Shown: piece by piece, positions 17,525-26,937 of the stretch
Position numbering within the stretch: position 1 is the stretch's first letter
Layout of the letters: every line of letters begins with the position of its first letter
Source of the DNA: Marinobacter flavimaris
GTDB taxonomy: Bacteria; Pseudomonadota; Gammaproteobacteria; Pseudomonadales; Oleiphilaceae
NCBI RefSeq assembly: GCF_002933295.1
Contig: NZ_PSSW01000008.1
Location: forward strand, 1-64,000
Direction of reading: 5' to 3'
DNA: 64,000 nucleotides
Position numbers and translations under genes: made by a program
The notes under the pieces: model-generated
Told to the model about the DNA's origin: nothing
Seen by the model: the letters and a program-made list of their open reading frames with translations, nothing else
Databases searched by the model: none

Positions 17525-19474
17525 ATGTGCGGACTCGCTGGATTCCTCAGGAGCCCCTCAACCCCGGACCGGGATCAACATGGGCGTTGGCTGACCAGGA
17601 TGGGTGAAGCCATTATTCACCGAGGGCCGGACGCGGGTGCGAATTGGCTGGATGATCACATCGGGCTGACCCATCGCAGACTGAGCATAATCGATCTTTC
17701 AGATGCGGGCACCCAACCGATGGCCTCCGTGTCCGGTCGCTATGTGATTGCGTTCAACGGGGAGATCTATAACTTCCAGAAGATCCGGGAAACGCTTCTG
17801 GCTAAGGGTGTCGAGTTTCGTACCCGAACGGACACAGAGGTACTGCTGGCGCTCTATGAACGCTACGGCACGGCCTGTCTTGATCAGCTCAACGGCATGT
17901 TTGCTTTTGTAATATGGGACAGGGTAGCAAGAAAGCTGTTCATGGCGCGGGACCGGCTTGGAAAGAAGCCGCTTTACTTTTATCAAGCCGACGGCCAATT
18001 TGCGTTTGCGTCCGAGATCAAGGCTTTGCTGCCGTTACCCTTCGTGAGGACCGAGCTACGTCATGATGCTGTCAGGGATTTCTTCTCGTACCAGTATGTT
18101 CCAGACCCGAAAACCATCTACAACAATATCCACAAACTACCGCCGGGGTATTGGCTCGAAACGGACGGTGAAACGGTTCGCCAGCATCAGTACTGGGATG
18201 TGTCGTTTGACTCTACGTCGGACCGAAGTCTGGAGGAACTCTCTGAAGAACTGCATGAGCTGATTGACGACGCGGTCCGCCAACGGATGGTCAGTGACGT
18301 GCCATTGGGGGCGTTTCTGAGCGGTGGTGTGGACTCAAGTGCGGTGGTGGGGCTTATGGCCAGACACAGCGACCGGCCGGTTACAACCTGCGCGATTGGT
18401 TTTGACTCCAGTCGTTTTGATGAGGTGGATTGGGCACGAAAAGTTGCGGATCAATTCGACACAGATCATCATGAGTTCACGGTGCGCGAAAATGTGGCTG
18501 GCTCCCTAGGGCGAATTGCCCGCTTCTTCGATGAACCCTTTGCCGACGCCTCCTTCGTGCCTACCTATTTTGTATCCCAGTTGGCCCGGCAGAAAGTAAC
18601 GGTGGCACTGGCCGGAGACGGCGGCGACGAAAACTTTGCCGGCTACAGCAAATACCGGACAGATCAGATCGAGAACCGCTTACGAAACCTGGTTCCCGGC
18701 CCCTTGCGGCGCACACTCTTTCCTAAGCTGGCTCGTTTGGCTGGAGCGGTGGGAATGGCTCCGGCGCTCAAGGCCCAGTCGCTGCTCAGCACGTTGGCAA
18801 AAGACCCGGCGGATGCTTTTTACGCCACCAACTGTTTCTTCAGGCCCGAAATCTGGAATGAGCTGGTGACCGGAGAGCTGAAACGGGAAACCAGTGACTA
18901 CGACCCGGCGGCCATCACCCGGGACTATTACAAACAAGCGCCGGCGGACGATCACCTCTCCCGAATCCTCTATACCGACATCAAGTCCTACTTGCCTGGC
19001 GATATATTGGTCAAGGTTGACCGTATGAGCATGGCCAACTCCCTTGAGACCCGCGCACCGCTGTTGGATTACCGGGTTGTGGAGTTCGCTGCGAACATTC
19101 CCTCACGGCTGAAACTGCACGGCAAAGAGAAAAAGTACATTCTGAAGAAAGCCTTCGAAGGCATGTTGCCTCAGGATGTTCTGTACAGGAAAAAAATGGG
19201 GTTCTCGGTACCCATGGCAGAATGGCTTCGCAATGAACTCCGGGAGACGGCAGAGTCCCTACTATTTGCGTCCGGCAGTGGTTTGTCTGGCCTGTTTGAT
19301 ATGAACCGGGTTCGTCGGCTCTGGGAGCTTCATCAATCCGGCAGAAATCATTTAACCCAGGAGCTTTGGGCGCTGCTGGCCTTCGAGCTCTGGTGGCAGG
19401 CCTGGCAAATGGGCGGGGTTGCAGGACCATCTGCCACTGACGAAACCCGGTTGCTGATTGTTGAAGGTCGATGA
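17525..19474 (+). CDS. asparagine-synthase-type amidotransferase, exosortase A system
   Basis: 649 residues. Starts MCGLAGF, so Cys2 is free to act as glutaminase nucleophile; the GATase II domain runs to about residue 200, then the synthetase domain with the pyrophosphate loop FLSGGVDSSAVVGL near 262 and AGDGGDENFAGY near 363. The family sits in nearly all XrtA loci (amidotransferase 1) and is thought to amidate a sugar acid or peptide part of the glycan rather than make asparagine. Three bases after the upstream stop; four-base overlap with the next gene. Confidence 0.9.
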   Translation: MCGLAGFLRSPSTPDRDQHGRWLTRMGEAIIHRGPDAGANWLDDHIGLTHRRLSIIDLSDAGTQPMASVSGRYVIAFNGEIYNFQKIRETLLAKGVEFRTRTDTEVLLALYERYGTACLDQLNGMFAFVIWDRVARKLFMARDRLGKKPLYFYQADGQFAFASEIKALLPLPFVRTELRHDAVRDFFSYQYVPDPKTIYNNIHKLPPGYWLETDGETVRQHQYWDVSFDSTSDRSLEELSEELHELIDDAVRQRMVSDVPLGAFLSGGVDSSAVVGLMARHSDRPVTTCAIGFDSSRFDEVDWARKVADQFDTDHHEFTVRENVAGSLGRIARFFDEPFADASFVPTYFVSQLARQKVTVALAGDGGDENFAGYSKYRTDQIENRLRNLVPGPLRRTLFPKLARLAGAVGMAPALKAQSLLSTLAKDPADAFYATNCFFRPEIWNELVTGELKRETSDYDPAAITRDYYKQAPADDHLSRILYTDIKSYLPGDILVKVDRMSMANSLETRAPLLDYRVVEFAANIPSRLKLHGKEKKYILKKAFEGMLPQDVLYRKKMGFSVPMAEWLRNELRETAESLLFASGSGLSGLFDMNRVRRLWELHQSGRNHLTQELWALLAFELWWQAWQMGGVAGPSATDETRLLIVEGR

Positions 19475-20616
19475 GTTCAGTGAAATCGTCCTCTGACGCC
19501 ATCCGGATTCTGCACATTACCTTCAATATGGGCATTGGCGGCACCGAACAGGTAATCCGTCAACTGGTGCTGGCCACCCGGGAACAGGGAATTCACCACG
19601 AGATTGTTTGCATCGATGGCCTTCGGGGTGCGATGGGTGACCTGCTGGCGGAAGCCGGTGTTCCTGTCCACACTCTCGACCGTTCACCCGGTTTTGACTG
19701 GGCACTGATACGCTCGCTGCGTGCTTTGATCAGAAGTGGAAAGTTCGACATTGTTCACTGCCATCAGTATACGCCGTTCGTTTACGGACGACTGGCGGCA
19801 CTGGGTACCGAGGCCAGAGTAGTGTTTACTGAGCACGGACGGTTTTATCCGGACCGTTTTCGCTGGAAAGCGATCTTTATAAACCCACTGTTAGCGATAA
19901 TAACGCCTGCACTGGTTGCGATATCCTCAGCTACAAGAAAGGCCCTCGCGTTGTATGAGTTCATTCCCAGATACCGGATTCGTGTGATCTATAACGGCAT
20001 ACAGCCCCTGTCTGCAGACCCTGACCGGGTCGCTGAAATTCGTGCCGAACTGTGCATAGCGGAAGGGGCGTTTGTGTTCGGCACCGTGTCCAGACTCGAT
20101 CCGGTCAAGAATCAGAAAATGATGTTGCGGGCGTTTGCGCGATGTCTGGAAACATGCCCAAACAGTGCGTTGGTGATGGTCGGTGATGGTCCTGATCGGG
20201 AAAACCTGGAGGTCCAGGCCAGAAGTCTGGGGATATCCGATAAAGTCCGGTTTACGGGGTTTATCAACGAACCCGCCCAGTATCTGGCACTTATGGACTG
20301 TTTTTTACTCACTTCCCACACCGAAGGCACTTCAATGACGCTGCTCGAGTCCATGAGTCTGGCTATCCCTGCGGTCGTTACAGACGTGGGAGGCAATCCG
20401 GAAATTGTTAAGGGGGGCGAGACAGGGCTGCTGGTGCGCGGAGGCGATACGGAGCAATTTGCCGGCGGAATGGTTATGCTGCAGCAATCTCCGGAACTCT
20501 GCGAGCGGCTGGGACAATGCGCACAGGAACGCTTCAGGCAAAGGTTTTCTGTTGTTGCTATGGCTGATGGCTATCGGCAACTCTATGACCAGGTTATTCA
20601 ATCAAGGATTGTCTAG
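19471..20616 (+). CDS. glycosyltransferase family 4
   Basis: 381 residues, GT-B fold: ITFNMGIGGTEQVIRQLV at the N-terminus, IVHCHQYTPFVYGRLA, then GTVSRLDPVKNQKMMLRAF, MVGDGPDRENLE and TSHTEGTSMTLLESMSLAIP. Starts with a four-base ATGA overlap and its stop overlaps the flippase GTG (TAGTG). Likely adds a sugar to the lipid-linked repeat unit. Confidence 0.9.
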   Translation: MSSVKSSSDAIRILHITFNMGIGGTEQVIRQLVLATREQGIHHEIVCIDGLRGAMGDLLAEAGVPVHTLDRSPGFDWALIRSLRALIRSGKFDIVHCHQYTPFVYGRLAALGTEARVVFTEHGRFYPDRFRWKAIFINPLLAIITPALVAISSATRKALALYEFIPRYRIRVIYNGIQPLSADPDRVAEIRAELCIAEGAFVFGTVSRLDPVKNQKMMLRAFARCLETCPNSALVMVGDGPDRENLEVQARSLGISDKVRFTGFINEPAQYLALMDCFLLTSHTEGTSMTLLESMSLAIPAVVTDVGGNPEIVKGGETGLLVRGGDTEQFAGGMVMLQQSPELCERLGQCAQERFRQRFSVVAMADGYRQLYDQVIQSRIV

Positions 20617-22058
20617 TGGGAAGTGTTCGGCGGGCTGTTCTGTTTTCTTCTGTAACGCGTTACAGCACACGATTTATAAACCTTTTTTCTGCAATGGTGA
20701 TAGCTAGGCTGCTAACACCAGAGGAGATAGGCACCTTTGCTATTGCTAGTGCTGTTGTGATGATGATGAGTGAGTTCCGGCTTCTGGGGGCTGGTGCATA
20801 CCTCATAAGGGAGTCAAAGCTGACAGAGGACAAGATCCGCTCAGCAGTAGGGCTTACGATCATTATTTCATGGGGTCTTGGTTTATTAATTTGGCTAATT
20901 TCCCCTGCTGTCTCAAGTTATTATGATATCGAAGCGATAAAGGTCATATTTCGCATCCTTTCTGTCAGCTTTTTTCTGGCACCTTTCATCAGTATACCAA
21001 CATCATTATTGATGAGAAGCATGAAATTCCGTGAGCTTTTTTATGCAAAGTTATTGAGCTCTATTGTTAATCTTTCTTCTACAATCGTATTTATATTGAT
21101 GGGGTTCAGTTTTTACTCATTGGCTATGGGGTATACACTTGCTGTGGCTGTTGAGCTGGGGGTCATTGTTCGCTATTGGCCCCGTGAAATGGTTGTGATC
21201 CCGGGATTTTCAAACTTTAAGAGTATTGCCAGTTTTGGCATTTTTTCATCATTGGGGAATTTCTTCAGGCGGGGGGTTGTATCCGGGCCTGATATGGTTA
21301 TCGGCAAGATTGGCACCACTGCGCAGGTCGGTATGTTTTCGAGAGGGCTTGGCTTTATCGAGTTTGTTTCACAGACTCTGATATCAGGAGTTCAGCCTGT
21401 GGTGCTTCCTTACCTGTCCGAGGCTAAAAGATCCGGTGACGACACGGTAAAGGCTTACCTGAAAGCATCGGCTATGTTAGGAGGTATACTTTGGCCAGTA
21501 CTCGCCGTTGCGAGTGTTGTAAGTCTGCCGGCAATACTTCTGTTTTTTGGGCCCCAGTGGGTTGAAGCTTCAATTTACGCAACCTGGATAGCCTACTGGG
21601 CAATGTTCCGGGTGGTGAACTGGTTTTCGCCAGATCTTCTCGTCGCGAACGGGCTTGAGAAGGTTATGGTCATTAAAGAAGGCCTGATATTTTTCGTTCA
21701 TGTTGCCCTTATATATGTTTGTTATGACAGCGGACTTGAGATGGTTTCCATAGGTTTCGTCTTGGCTGGTTTTATTGACCTTGTCATTACCGCTGCTCTG
21801 CTCTCTTTTTACTTGAATCTTGGAGTGGTGGCTCTGGTCAGTTCCTGGTTCTATAATGGTGTTATTGCTCTGGTTTGTTGGCTTGTTGCATGGCTGATTT
21901 ACGATTTCATTGTGACTGAAAATGGTTCTGAGATATTGGCACTGGGGGGGGTGGCCGCTGTTCTGCCTTTTTTGTGGCTGGTGCTGGTTGCCTCCGCAAA
22001 ACATCCCATTTGGGTTGAGCTTGTGAAATTTACCAAGCTTCTATTTGGAAGGAGGTGA
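20616..22058 (+). CDS. Wzx-type oligosaccharide flippase
   Basis: 480 residues from a GTG that overlaps the previous stop. Twelve to fourteen membrane segments and the MATE/PST N-terminal pattern (FINLFSAMVIARLLTPEEIGTFAIA). Carries lipid-linked repeat units across the inner membrane. Its base composition is more AT-rich than the upstream genes, and it contains an 8-G run near 21944. Last intact gene of the plus-strand operon; it differs in sequence from the second flippase at 35148-36611. Confidence 0.88.
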   Translation: MGSVRRAVLFSSVTRYSTRFINLFSAMVIARLLTPEEIGTFAIASAVVMMMSEFRLLGAGAYLIRESKLTEDKIRSAVGLTIIISWGLGLLIWLISPAVSSYYDIEAIKVIFRILSVSFFLAPFISIPTSLLMRSMKFRELFYAKLLSSIVNLSSTIVFILMGFSFYSLAMGYTLAVAVELGVIVRYWPREMVVIPGFSNFKSIASFGIFSSLGNFFRRGVVSGPDMVIGKIGTTAQVGMFSRGLGFIEFVSQTLISGVQPVVLPYLSEAKRSGDDTVKAYLKASAMLGGILWPVLAVASVVSLPAILLFFGPQWVEASIYATWIAYWAMFRVVNWFSPDLLVANGLEKVMVIKEGLIFFVHVALIYVCYDSGLEMVSIGFVLAGFIDLVITAALLSFYLNLGVVALVSSWFYNGVIALVCWLVAWLIYDFIVTENGSEILALGGVAAVLPFLWLVLVASAKHPIWVELVKFTKLLFGRR

Positions 22059-22184
22059 TGGCTTGAATCCTGGATGACGGAATACAACGATGAACGTCCC
22101 CACGATTTACTGGAAGACCTGACGCAATGGGAGTACCTGGCGAAATACCAACAGGCGGAAAACTCTAATCAGCGGTGCAACTGA
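22059..22184 (+). pseudogene. IS3-family transposase (OrfB) C-terminal remnant
   Basis: Directly after the flippase stop, an open frame of 41 codons reads WLESWMTEYNDERPH then DLTQWEYLAKYQQ and ends at TGA 22182. The EYN-x-xRPH followed by L-x-x-L-T-P/Q-x-EY pattern is the very end of the rve integrase domain in IS3-group transposases. No start, no rest of the transposase and no terminal inverted repeats were found. It is a scar of a past insertion at the point where two operons converge. Confidence 0.8.
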
Positions 22185-22246
22185 AATAAGGATGTTTACA
22201 CCTGAATGTCGTACCGGTGTCGCATTCTGGTTGCTCCGTCGATAAT

Positions 22247-22969
22247 CTACAAACTTAGTGGTATGAATGCTACATTGGCTCGTCGAAGGATTTTTTGATT
22301 TGTGGGCCACTCGTGCACCTGTTCATAAAATCCAAACGGGTAATACTCATATAATGCGAGTTTTTCTTGGATAGATTGGTAGCTGACATGCCAGTCGTTC
22401 ATTGGATTCATTCCTGCTTCAACTTCGATAATATCTATTTTTTTTTCTTTTAGTAAATTTTCAGCACCTGAAATGACCTCAAGATCGTGGCCTTCAGTGT
22501 CAATCTTTAAATAATTTATCTTTTCTATACTGTGCTCTTTGCAGAACTCGGTTATTGTTGTAATTTTAGTGAGTTCATTGTCGCCATTAGAGCTTGGTGA
22601 ATCCCCGCTCAAGGTCCTGAGCCTGGACATGACTCCAATATTTTTATTGACTTCCATTACACCGGTTCCTGACTCTGATCCAAGAGCAAGTTGGAATGCT
22701 GCGGTTCGCCTATGTGAGGCTATGTTCCGGCTCAGTTGGGAAAAGTTTTCCTTTGATGGTTCGAAGCAATATATACTGGCTCTCGGAAACCAGAAAGCAT
22801 ACTCGGCGGCAGACTGACCAACATTGGCGCCCACATCAAATATAACTTTTATATCTACATCTGGTAGGAATTCGATGATGTCTTGGCATATGTCAAGGCC
22901 TTTGTGAGGTGCCTTCACCAGTTGAAAGTTATTTTTTAGAAGTAAACGCTTTATCTTTAACTTGTTCAT
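22247..22969 (-). CDS. FkbM family SAM-dependent methyltransferase
   Basis: 240 residues. SAM-binding motif I IFDVGANVGQSAAEY (about residues 42-56), an acidic strand end CFEPSKENF, and the family block YLKIDTEGHDLEVISGAE. Probably O-methylates a sugar of the glycan. AT-rich relative to the flanking core genes, as are both neighbours. Last gene of the wecB-wecC-GT-GT-fkbM minus-strand run, 62 bases from the IS remnant. Confidence 0.87.
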   Translation of the reverse strand: MNKLKIKRLLLKNNFQLVKAPHKGLDICQDIIEFLPDVDIKVIFDVGANVGQSAAEYAFWFPRASIYCFEPSKENFSQLSRNIASHRRTAAFQLALGSESGTGVMEVNKNIGVMSRLRTLSGDSPSSNGDNELTKITTITEFCKEHSIEKINYLKIDTEGHDLEVISGAENLLKEKKIDIIEVEAGMNPMNDWHVSYQSIQEKLALYEYYPFGFYEQVHEWPTNQKILRRANVAFIPLSL

Positions 22970-22990
22970 TTTTGTTCTTCCAAGCTGGAG

Positions 22991-24094
22991 CTACAGCAAT
23001 GATGATTTGTAAATTTCTTTCATTTTGGACTGGCGGCTTTTCATGGAAAATTTGGAGCGACTGACTTTTAGTGCCGAGCGACCGAGGCGTTCTCGCTCTG
23101 CTGGATTTTCGATCAGATACTTGCAGCGATCATAGAGATTCTCGGTAACGTGCTTCATGAAGTCTTCCGGTATACTATTGACAGTATAGCCTTTTGAATT
23201 CTTGATGAAATCTTTGTCTTTGATGGGGACCATTAGCCCTGATTCGTTGTCGGTGATCATTTCAGGTATAGCACTAATGTCTGATGTTATTATGGTTCGG
23301 CCATAAGCCATGGCTTCTTGAATTGAAAATCCCCAAGCCTCTTGGTATGTTGGACAAAGGTAGATATCTGACTCGGGGATTATTTTTTCCATCAGTGTTT
23401 CACGATCATAAAAGCCGATTTCGATCGCAGGGCATTGGTCGATTTTGTTTAGGTACTCTTGGGCCATTGTTCTATTTGATGTTTGCAGGCTTTTATTGGA
23501 ACAGATGGTCAGTGAGATGTGGTCATACTTCTCTCTTAGCTTCAAGAATGCATCAACTACATTAGCTCCACCTTTTCGAAAGAACTCGCCGACAAAAAGG
23601 AAGTTTAATCTTTCCTCTCTGTACGCGATTTTTTCATCAGGTATATCTCTAACGGCAGGATAGATCACCTCGGTCTTCGCCAGTATGTCTTTATCAGTAA
23701 TATTGCCATAGTCGAGTAGGGAGGTTAGTCCGTACTGGCTTTTAAATATTAGCTTTTTAAAATTGTCGGCCTTCAGGATTCTCTTCGCTAATAGCATCTT
23801 AATGAATCTCGGTGTTGGGAGTCCGAGAAGGTCATAGCTGCCAATAGATGAGAAGTGTGCAGGTGTGTAAATCCAGGGCTGTTTTGTTAGAATAGGAAAT
23901 AAAGGCGCTTCAATTATATCCATGTTGTTAGGTTTGACTTGCGCAAACACCCCTTTCGCGGCAGATTTAAATACTCGTCTTGTAAATTGGTCGGAGGTCT
24001 CCACCGGAAAATAGTCTACACCTTCAGGTGGGAATTTTGCGTACTCCTGAGCTATCCCATGCATTTCTGTTAAGCCAACTTTAATGCTATGCAT
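22991..24094 (-). CDS. glycosyltransferase family 4
   Basis: 367 residues. C-terminal GT-B half is clear: FLFVGEFFRKGGANVVDAF, SDIYLCPTYQEAWGFSIQEA, then AYGRTIITSDISAIPEM. The N-terminal half is divergent. AT-rich. It overlaps the upstream glycosyltransferase by eight bases, so the two are co-translated. Confidence 0.85.
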   Translation of the reverse strand: MHSIKVGLTEMHGIAQEYAKFPPEGVDYFPVETSDQFTRRVFKSAAKGVFAQVKPNNMDIIEAPLFPILTKQPWIYTPAHFSSIGSYDLLGLPTPRFIKMLLAKRILKADNFKKLIFKSQYGLTSLLDYGNITDKDILAKTEVIYPAVRDIPDEKIAYREERLNFLFVGEFFRKGGANVVDAFLKLREKYDHISLTICSNKSLQTSNRTMAQEYLNKIDQCPAIEIGFYDRETLMEKIIPESDIYLCPTYQEAWGFSIQEAMAYGRTIITSDISAIPEMITDNESGLMVPIKDKDFIKNSKGYTVNSIPEDFMKHVTENLYDRCKYLIENPAERERLGRSALKVSRSKFSMKSRQSKMKEIYKSSLL

Positions 24095-25547
24095 CCTGCA
24101 CCCTGCTCGAAATTTCTATGATTTTATTTGATAAGACTGACGTGATCCTGTCAACTCTGTATTTTTCAATATTTATAGGAACATACCGATCAAGCTGAGT
24201 CTTGTCGATGGCGAGTTGGATCAGAGTAGCTGTAAGTCGGTTGTCATCGGTATTTTCGAAAAGCCCACCTAAACCATCTTCTGTTACGATCTTTCCAAGG
24301 GCACCATCTTTCGGTGTGATATTAAAAATCGCTATCTTGGGGGCGAGGTACTCATAAAGTTTTGATGGAACCTGAGTTTTTGTAAAGGGTTGGATGTTCA
24401 CCAGAATGTCAGCCTGTGCCTGAATTTCAATGCACTCCTCATGGCTGAGCTTGCCCTTTAGGATTAATGTCTTAGTTTGGGTCAGGTCTTCAAACCGACT
24501 CCCGATGTCATAACTCAGGTTTATAGCGCCCACCTGAATCAGGCAGACTTTCTTTTTGCTATCCCCGAGGCCTTTGTTGGCCTCCCTGATTGCTTCCAGC
24601 AAAGGCGCGGGATCACGCACGCCATATAGGAAACCCGTGTGGCATAGGACGAGGGTGTCGGGTGGGGCGTTTTCTCTGGGTGTTTTGCAGATTTGTTCCG
24701 AGGGATCAAATCCATTCGGCATAACAAAGAAGCGCTCTGCCTCAATCTCCGGATAACGGGCGATAAAGGCATCCCGCAAGGGCGGGGTATTAAGGGAAAC
24801 TGCGGCGGCATGTGTCACCACCTTGCGCTCGAGTTTGCTCGTCCAGTTATCTAGAAACCGGCCTTTGGACTGGTGGAACGGGTTGTCCATCCAGGGGTCC
24901 CGGAAATCGACGATCAGTGGCTTTCTGGTGGCCTTGCTGATCAGGTAGCCAGTAATCAGACCGGACCAGGGCGAACCTGTGGCAAAAATGACGTCAATAT
25001 CCTGCTCGCGAACTAGTTTCTTGCCGTAACGGGTTGCCGGCAGGATCCAGGGGCCGGCCCGGTCCGGGAAATAACAGAGGTCATAGATGAAGTCTTTCAG
25101 TTTTTGAAAGGCGCTGCGGGTATCCTTGGTATCGTTCCCACTGCGAAAGACTGACTGGGCGGGCTGCGTAGCTGCGGGGGCTTCGGATGTGCCCGTCGGG
25201 GAAGATCCCCGTTTGAATAAACTCTTTACTCGCTTTCGCAGAGACAGCAGCGCCTTGAAAATATCCCAGGGGGCGACGCGGTGGATGACCTCGCCGTTAA
25301 TAGGCAGGCTGAGGTGCCGGAGGGCGTTGTCCTGGTCGCTCACGGTTGCGGGCACCGTCAGTACGTGACACTCACCGTTGCTGAGATTGCGCAGGAACTT
25401 GACCGTACGTTGGCTACCGGGAACACCCGTGCTGACCGTTGGGGGGAAAAAGTACGCGATGAAGAGCACCTTCCTGCCAGCAAGGTCAGCTATTATGCGT
25501 TCTTCATTGGACAGGATGGTCTCGGTGGTTGCTTCTGTGTGCCTCAT
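24087..25547 (-). CDS. glycosyltransferase (GT-B, family 4-like)
   Basis: About 486 residues from the ATG at 25547 (AGGA nine bases before); a GTG two codons upstream is an alternative. LFIAYFFPPTVSTGVPGSQR is the typical opening of this type, followed by IFATGSPWSGLITGYLIS and RKPLIVDFRDPWMDNPF, a later LVLCHTGFLYGVRDPAPLL, and DILVNIQPFTKTQVPSKLYEYLA. A polar insertion rich in Ser/Thr/Ala lies around residues 110-140. Acts within the UDP-ManNAcA gene group. Confidence 0.85.
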   Translation of the reverse strand: MRHTEATTETILSNEERIIADLAGRKVLFIAYFFPPTVSTGVPGSQRTVKFLRNLSNGECHVLTVPATVSDQDNALRHLSLPINGEVIHRVAPWDIFKALLSLRKRVKSLFKRGSSPTGTSEAPAATQPAQSVFRSGNDTKDTRSAFQKLKDFIYDLCYFPDRAGPWILPATRYGKKLVREQDIDVIFATGSPWSGLITGYLISKATRKPLIVDFRDPWMDNPFHQSKGRFLDNWTSKLERKVVTHAAAVSLNTPPLRDAFIARYPEIEAERFFVMPNGFDPSEQICKTPRENAPPDTLVLCHTGFLYGVRDPAPLLEAIREANKGLGDSKKKVCLIQVGAINLSYDIGSRFEDLTQTKTLILKGKLSHEECIEIQAQADILVNIQPFTKTQVPSKLYEYLAPKIAIFNITPKDGALGKIVTEDGLGGLFENTDDNRLTATLIQLAIDKTQLDRYVPINIEKYRVDRITSVLSNKIIEISSRVQDA

Positions 25548-25612
25548 TAACACGGTTCCTGCTATAGACGGTGGGCCTGTTATTTGTCTTAATTTCCGTC
25601 AACGTGTGAGCA

Positions 25613-26881
25613 TCAATGGTGGGTCAGGCCCACGACATCAATCAGTCCTTTGACTTCCTGCAGCAGGCTGCGGACCTCAATAAACGACGCGTGCCGTACC
25701 AGTATGCAGGTGATATCAGCAGTCTGTAATACCTGAAGCATAGTGGCCTGCTGAATATTGGGTGCCTGCAGAGCTGGTGGAAGCTCGCTGACGTTGGGTT
25801 CCACCACCAGTACCTGGCAGCCGAGCCCGGCAATACCCAGGGTAATATTCAGGGCTGGGCTTTCCCGCAGGTCATCAATGTCCGGCTTGAATGCCACCCC
25901 CAGGCAGGCCACTTTAATGTCGCGGCGCTGTACACCGGGTTTGGCCTTCTCCAGAGCTTCGATGGACTGCCGGACTCTGGACAGTACCCAGTCCGGCTTA
26001 TTGTCATTGATTTCCCGCGCCGCGCGAATGATCCGGGCTTGTTCGGGGGCACTGTCCACAATAAACCATGGGTCCACGGCAATGCAGTGTCCACCCACAC
26101 CGGCGCCAGGCTGCAGGATATTGACCCGGGGGTGGCGGTTGGCCAGTTCGATCATTTCCCAGACATTGATGTCCAGCTTGTCACAGATCAGTGACAGTTC
26201 GTTGGCAAAGGCAATATTGACGTCGCGGAAGCTGTTCTCTGTCAGTTTTGCCATCTCTGCCGTACGGGCGTTAGTGACGATGCATTGGCCCTGAACCACC
26301 TGCTTGTAAAGCGCAACGGAGGCCTCTGCGCAGGCAGGTGTGATACCACCGATGACACGGTCATTCTCCACCAGTTCCCGGATCACCTGGCCCGGCAGAA
26401 CCCGCTCGGGACAATGCGCTACGCGAATGTCAGAGTTTTCACCCTCGGTGTGGGGAAACGTGAGATCGGGGCGTTCCTCGGTAAGCCACTCACACATACT
26501 TTCGGTTGTGCCCACGGGGGAGGTGGATTCCAGTACTACCAGATTGCCCGGTCGAAGAACTTTGGCCAGGGCCCGGGTTGCGTTCTCAACATAACTCAGG
26601 TCCGGCACATTGCCGTCCTTGAAGGGGGTTGGTACCGCGATCAGGAAGGCGTCTGCCTCTGTTGGTGCCATTGCTGCCTTGAGATAGCCTTCAGTAACCG
26701 CTGCCCGCACCACGATATCCAAGGAGGGCTCCACGATGTGGATCCTCCCCTGATTGATGGTATCCACCGCCTTCTGGTTGACGTCGACACCAAGAACTTG
26801 GATTCGCCGCGAAGCAAATACCGCAGCTGTTGGCAGGCCCACATATCCGAGACCCATCACTACAATTCGCTCAACGCCCAT
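25613..26881 (-). CDS. wecC: UDP-N-acetyl-D-mannosamine dehydrogenase
   Basis: About 422 residues from the ATG at 26881; a GTG at 26941 overlapping the wecB stop would add 20 atypical residues. N-terminal Rossmann VMGLGYVGLPTAAVFAS, ESTSPVGTT, the central AEMAKLTENSFRDVNIAFAN, and catalytic cysteine in GVGGHCIAVDPWF. Oxidises UDP-ManNAc twice with NAD to UDP-ManNAcA. Immediately downstream of the epimerase that supplies its substrate. Confidence 0.93.
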   Translation of the reverse strand: MGVERIVVMGLGYVGLPTAAVFASRRIQVLGVDVNQKAVDTINQGRIHIVEPSLDIVVRAAVTEGYLKAAMAPTEADAFLIAVPTPFKDGNVPDLSYVENATRALAKVLRPGNLVVLESTSPVGTTESMCEWLTEERPDLTFPHTEGENSDIRVAHCPERVLPGQVIRELVENDRVIGGITPACAEASVALYKQVVQGQCIVTNARTAEMAKLTENSFRDVNIAFANELSLICDKLDINVWEMIELANRHPRVNILQPGAGVGGHCIAVDPWFIVDSAPEQARIIRAAREINDNKPDWVLSRVRQSIEALEKAKPGVQRRDIKVACLGVAFKPDIDDLRESPALNITLGIAGLGCQVLVVEPNVSELPPALQAPNIQQATMLQVLQTADITCILVRHASFIEVRSLLQEVKGLIDVVGLTHH

Positions 26882-26937
26882 TTCCCAATATCCTTTTGTG
26901 TTGCAGTTCTGAACATCGCTGATGTTTGGGTGATTGC

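Noticed and set aside
21944..21951. 8-G run in the flippase gene as a second phase-variable switch
   Set aside because: Eight is short for frequent slippage and near what the codons would give by chance; mentioned only beside the 11-G tract.
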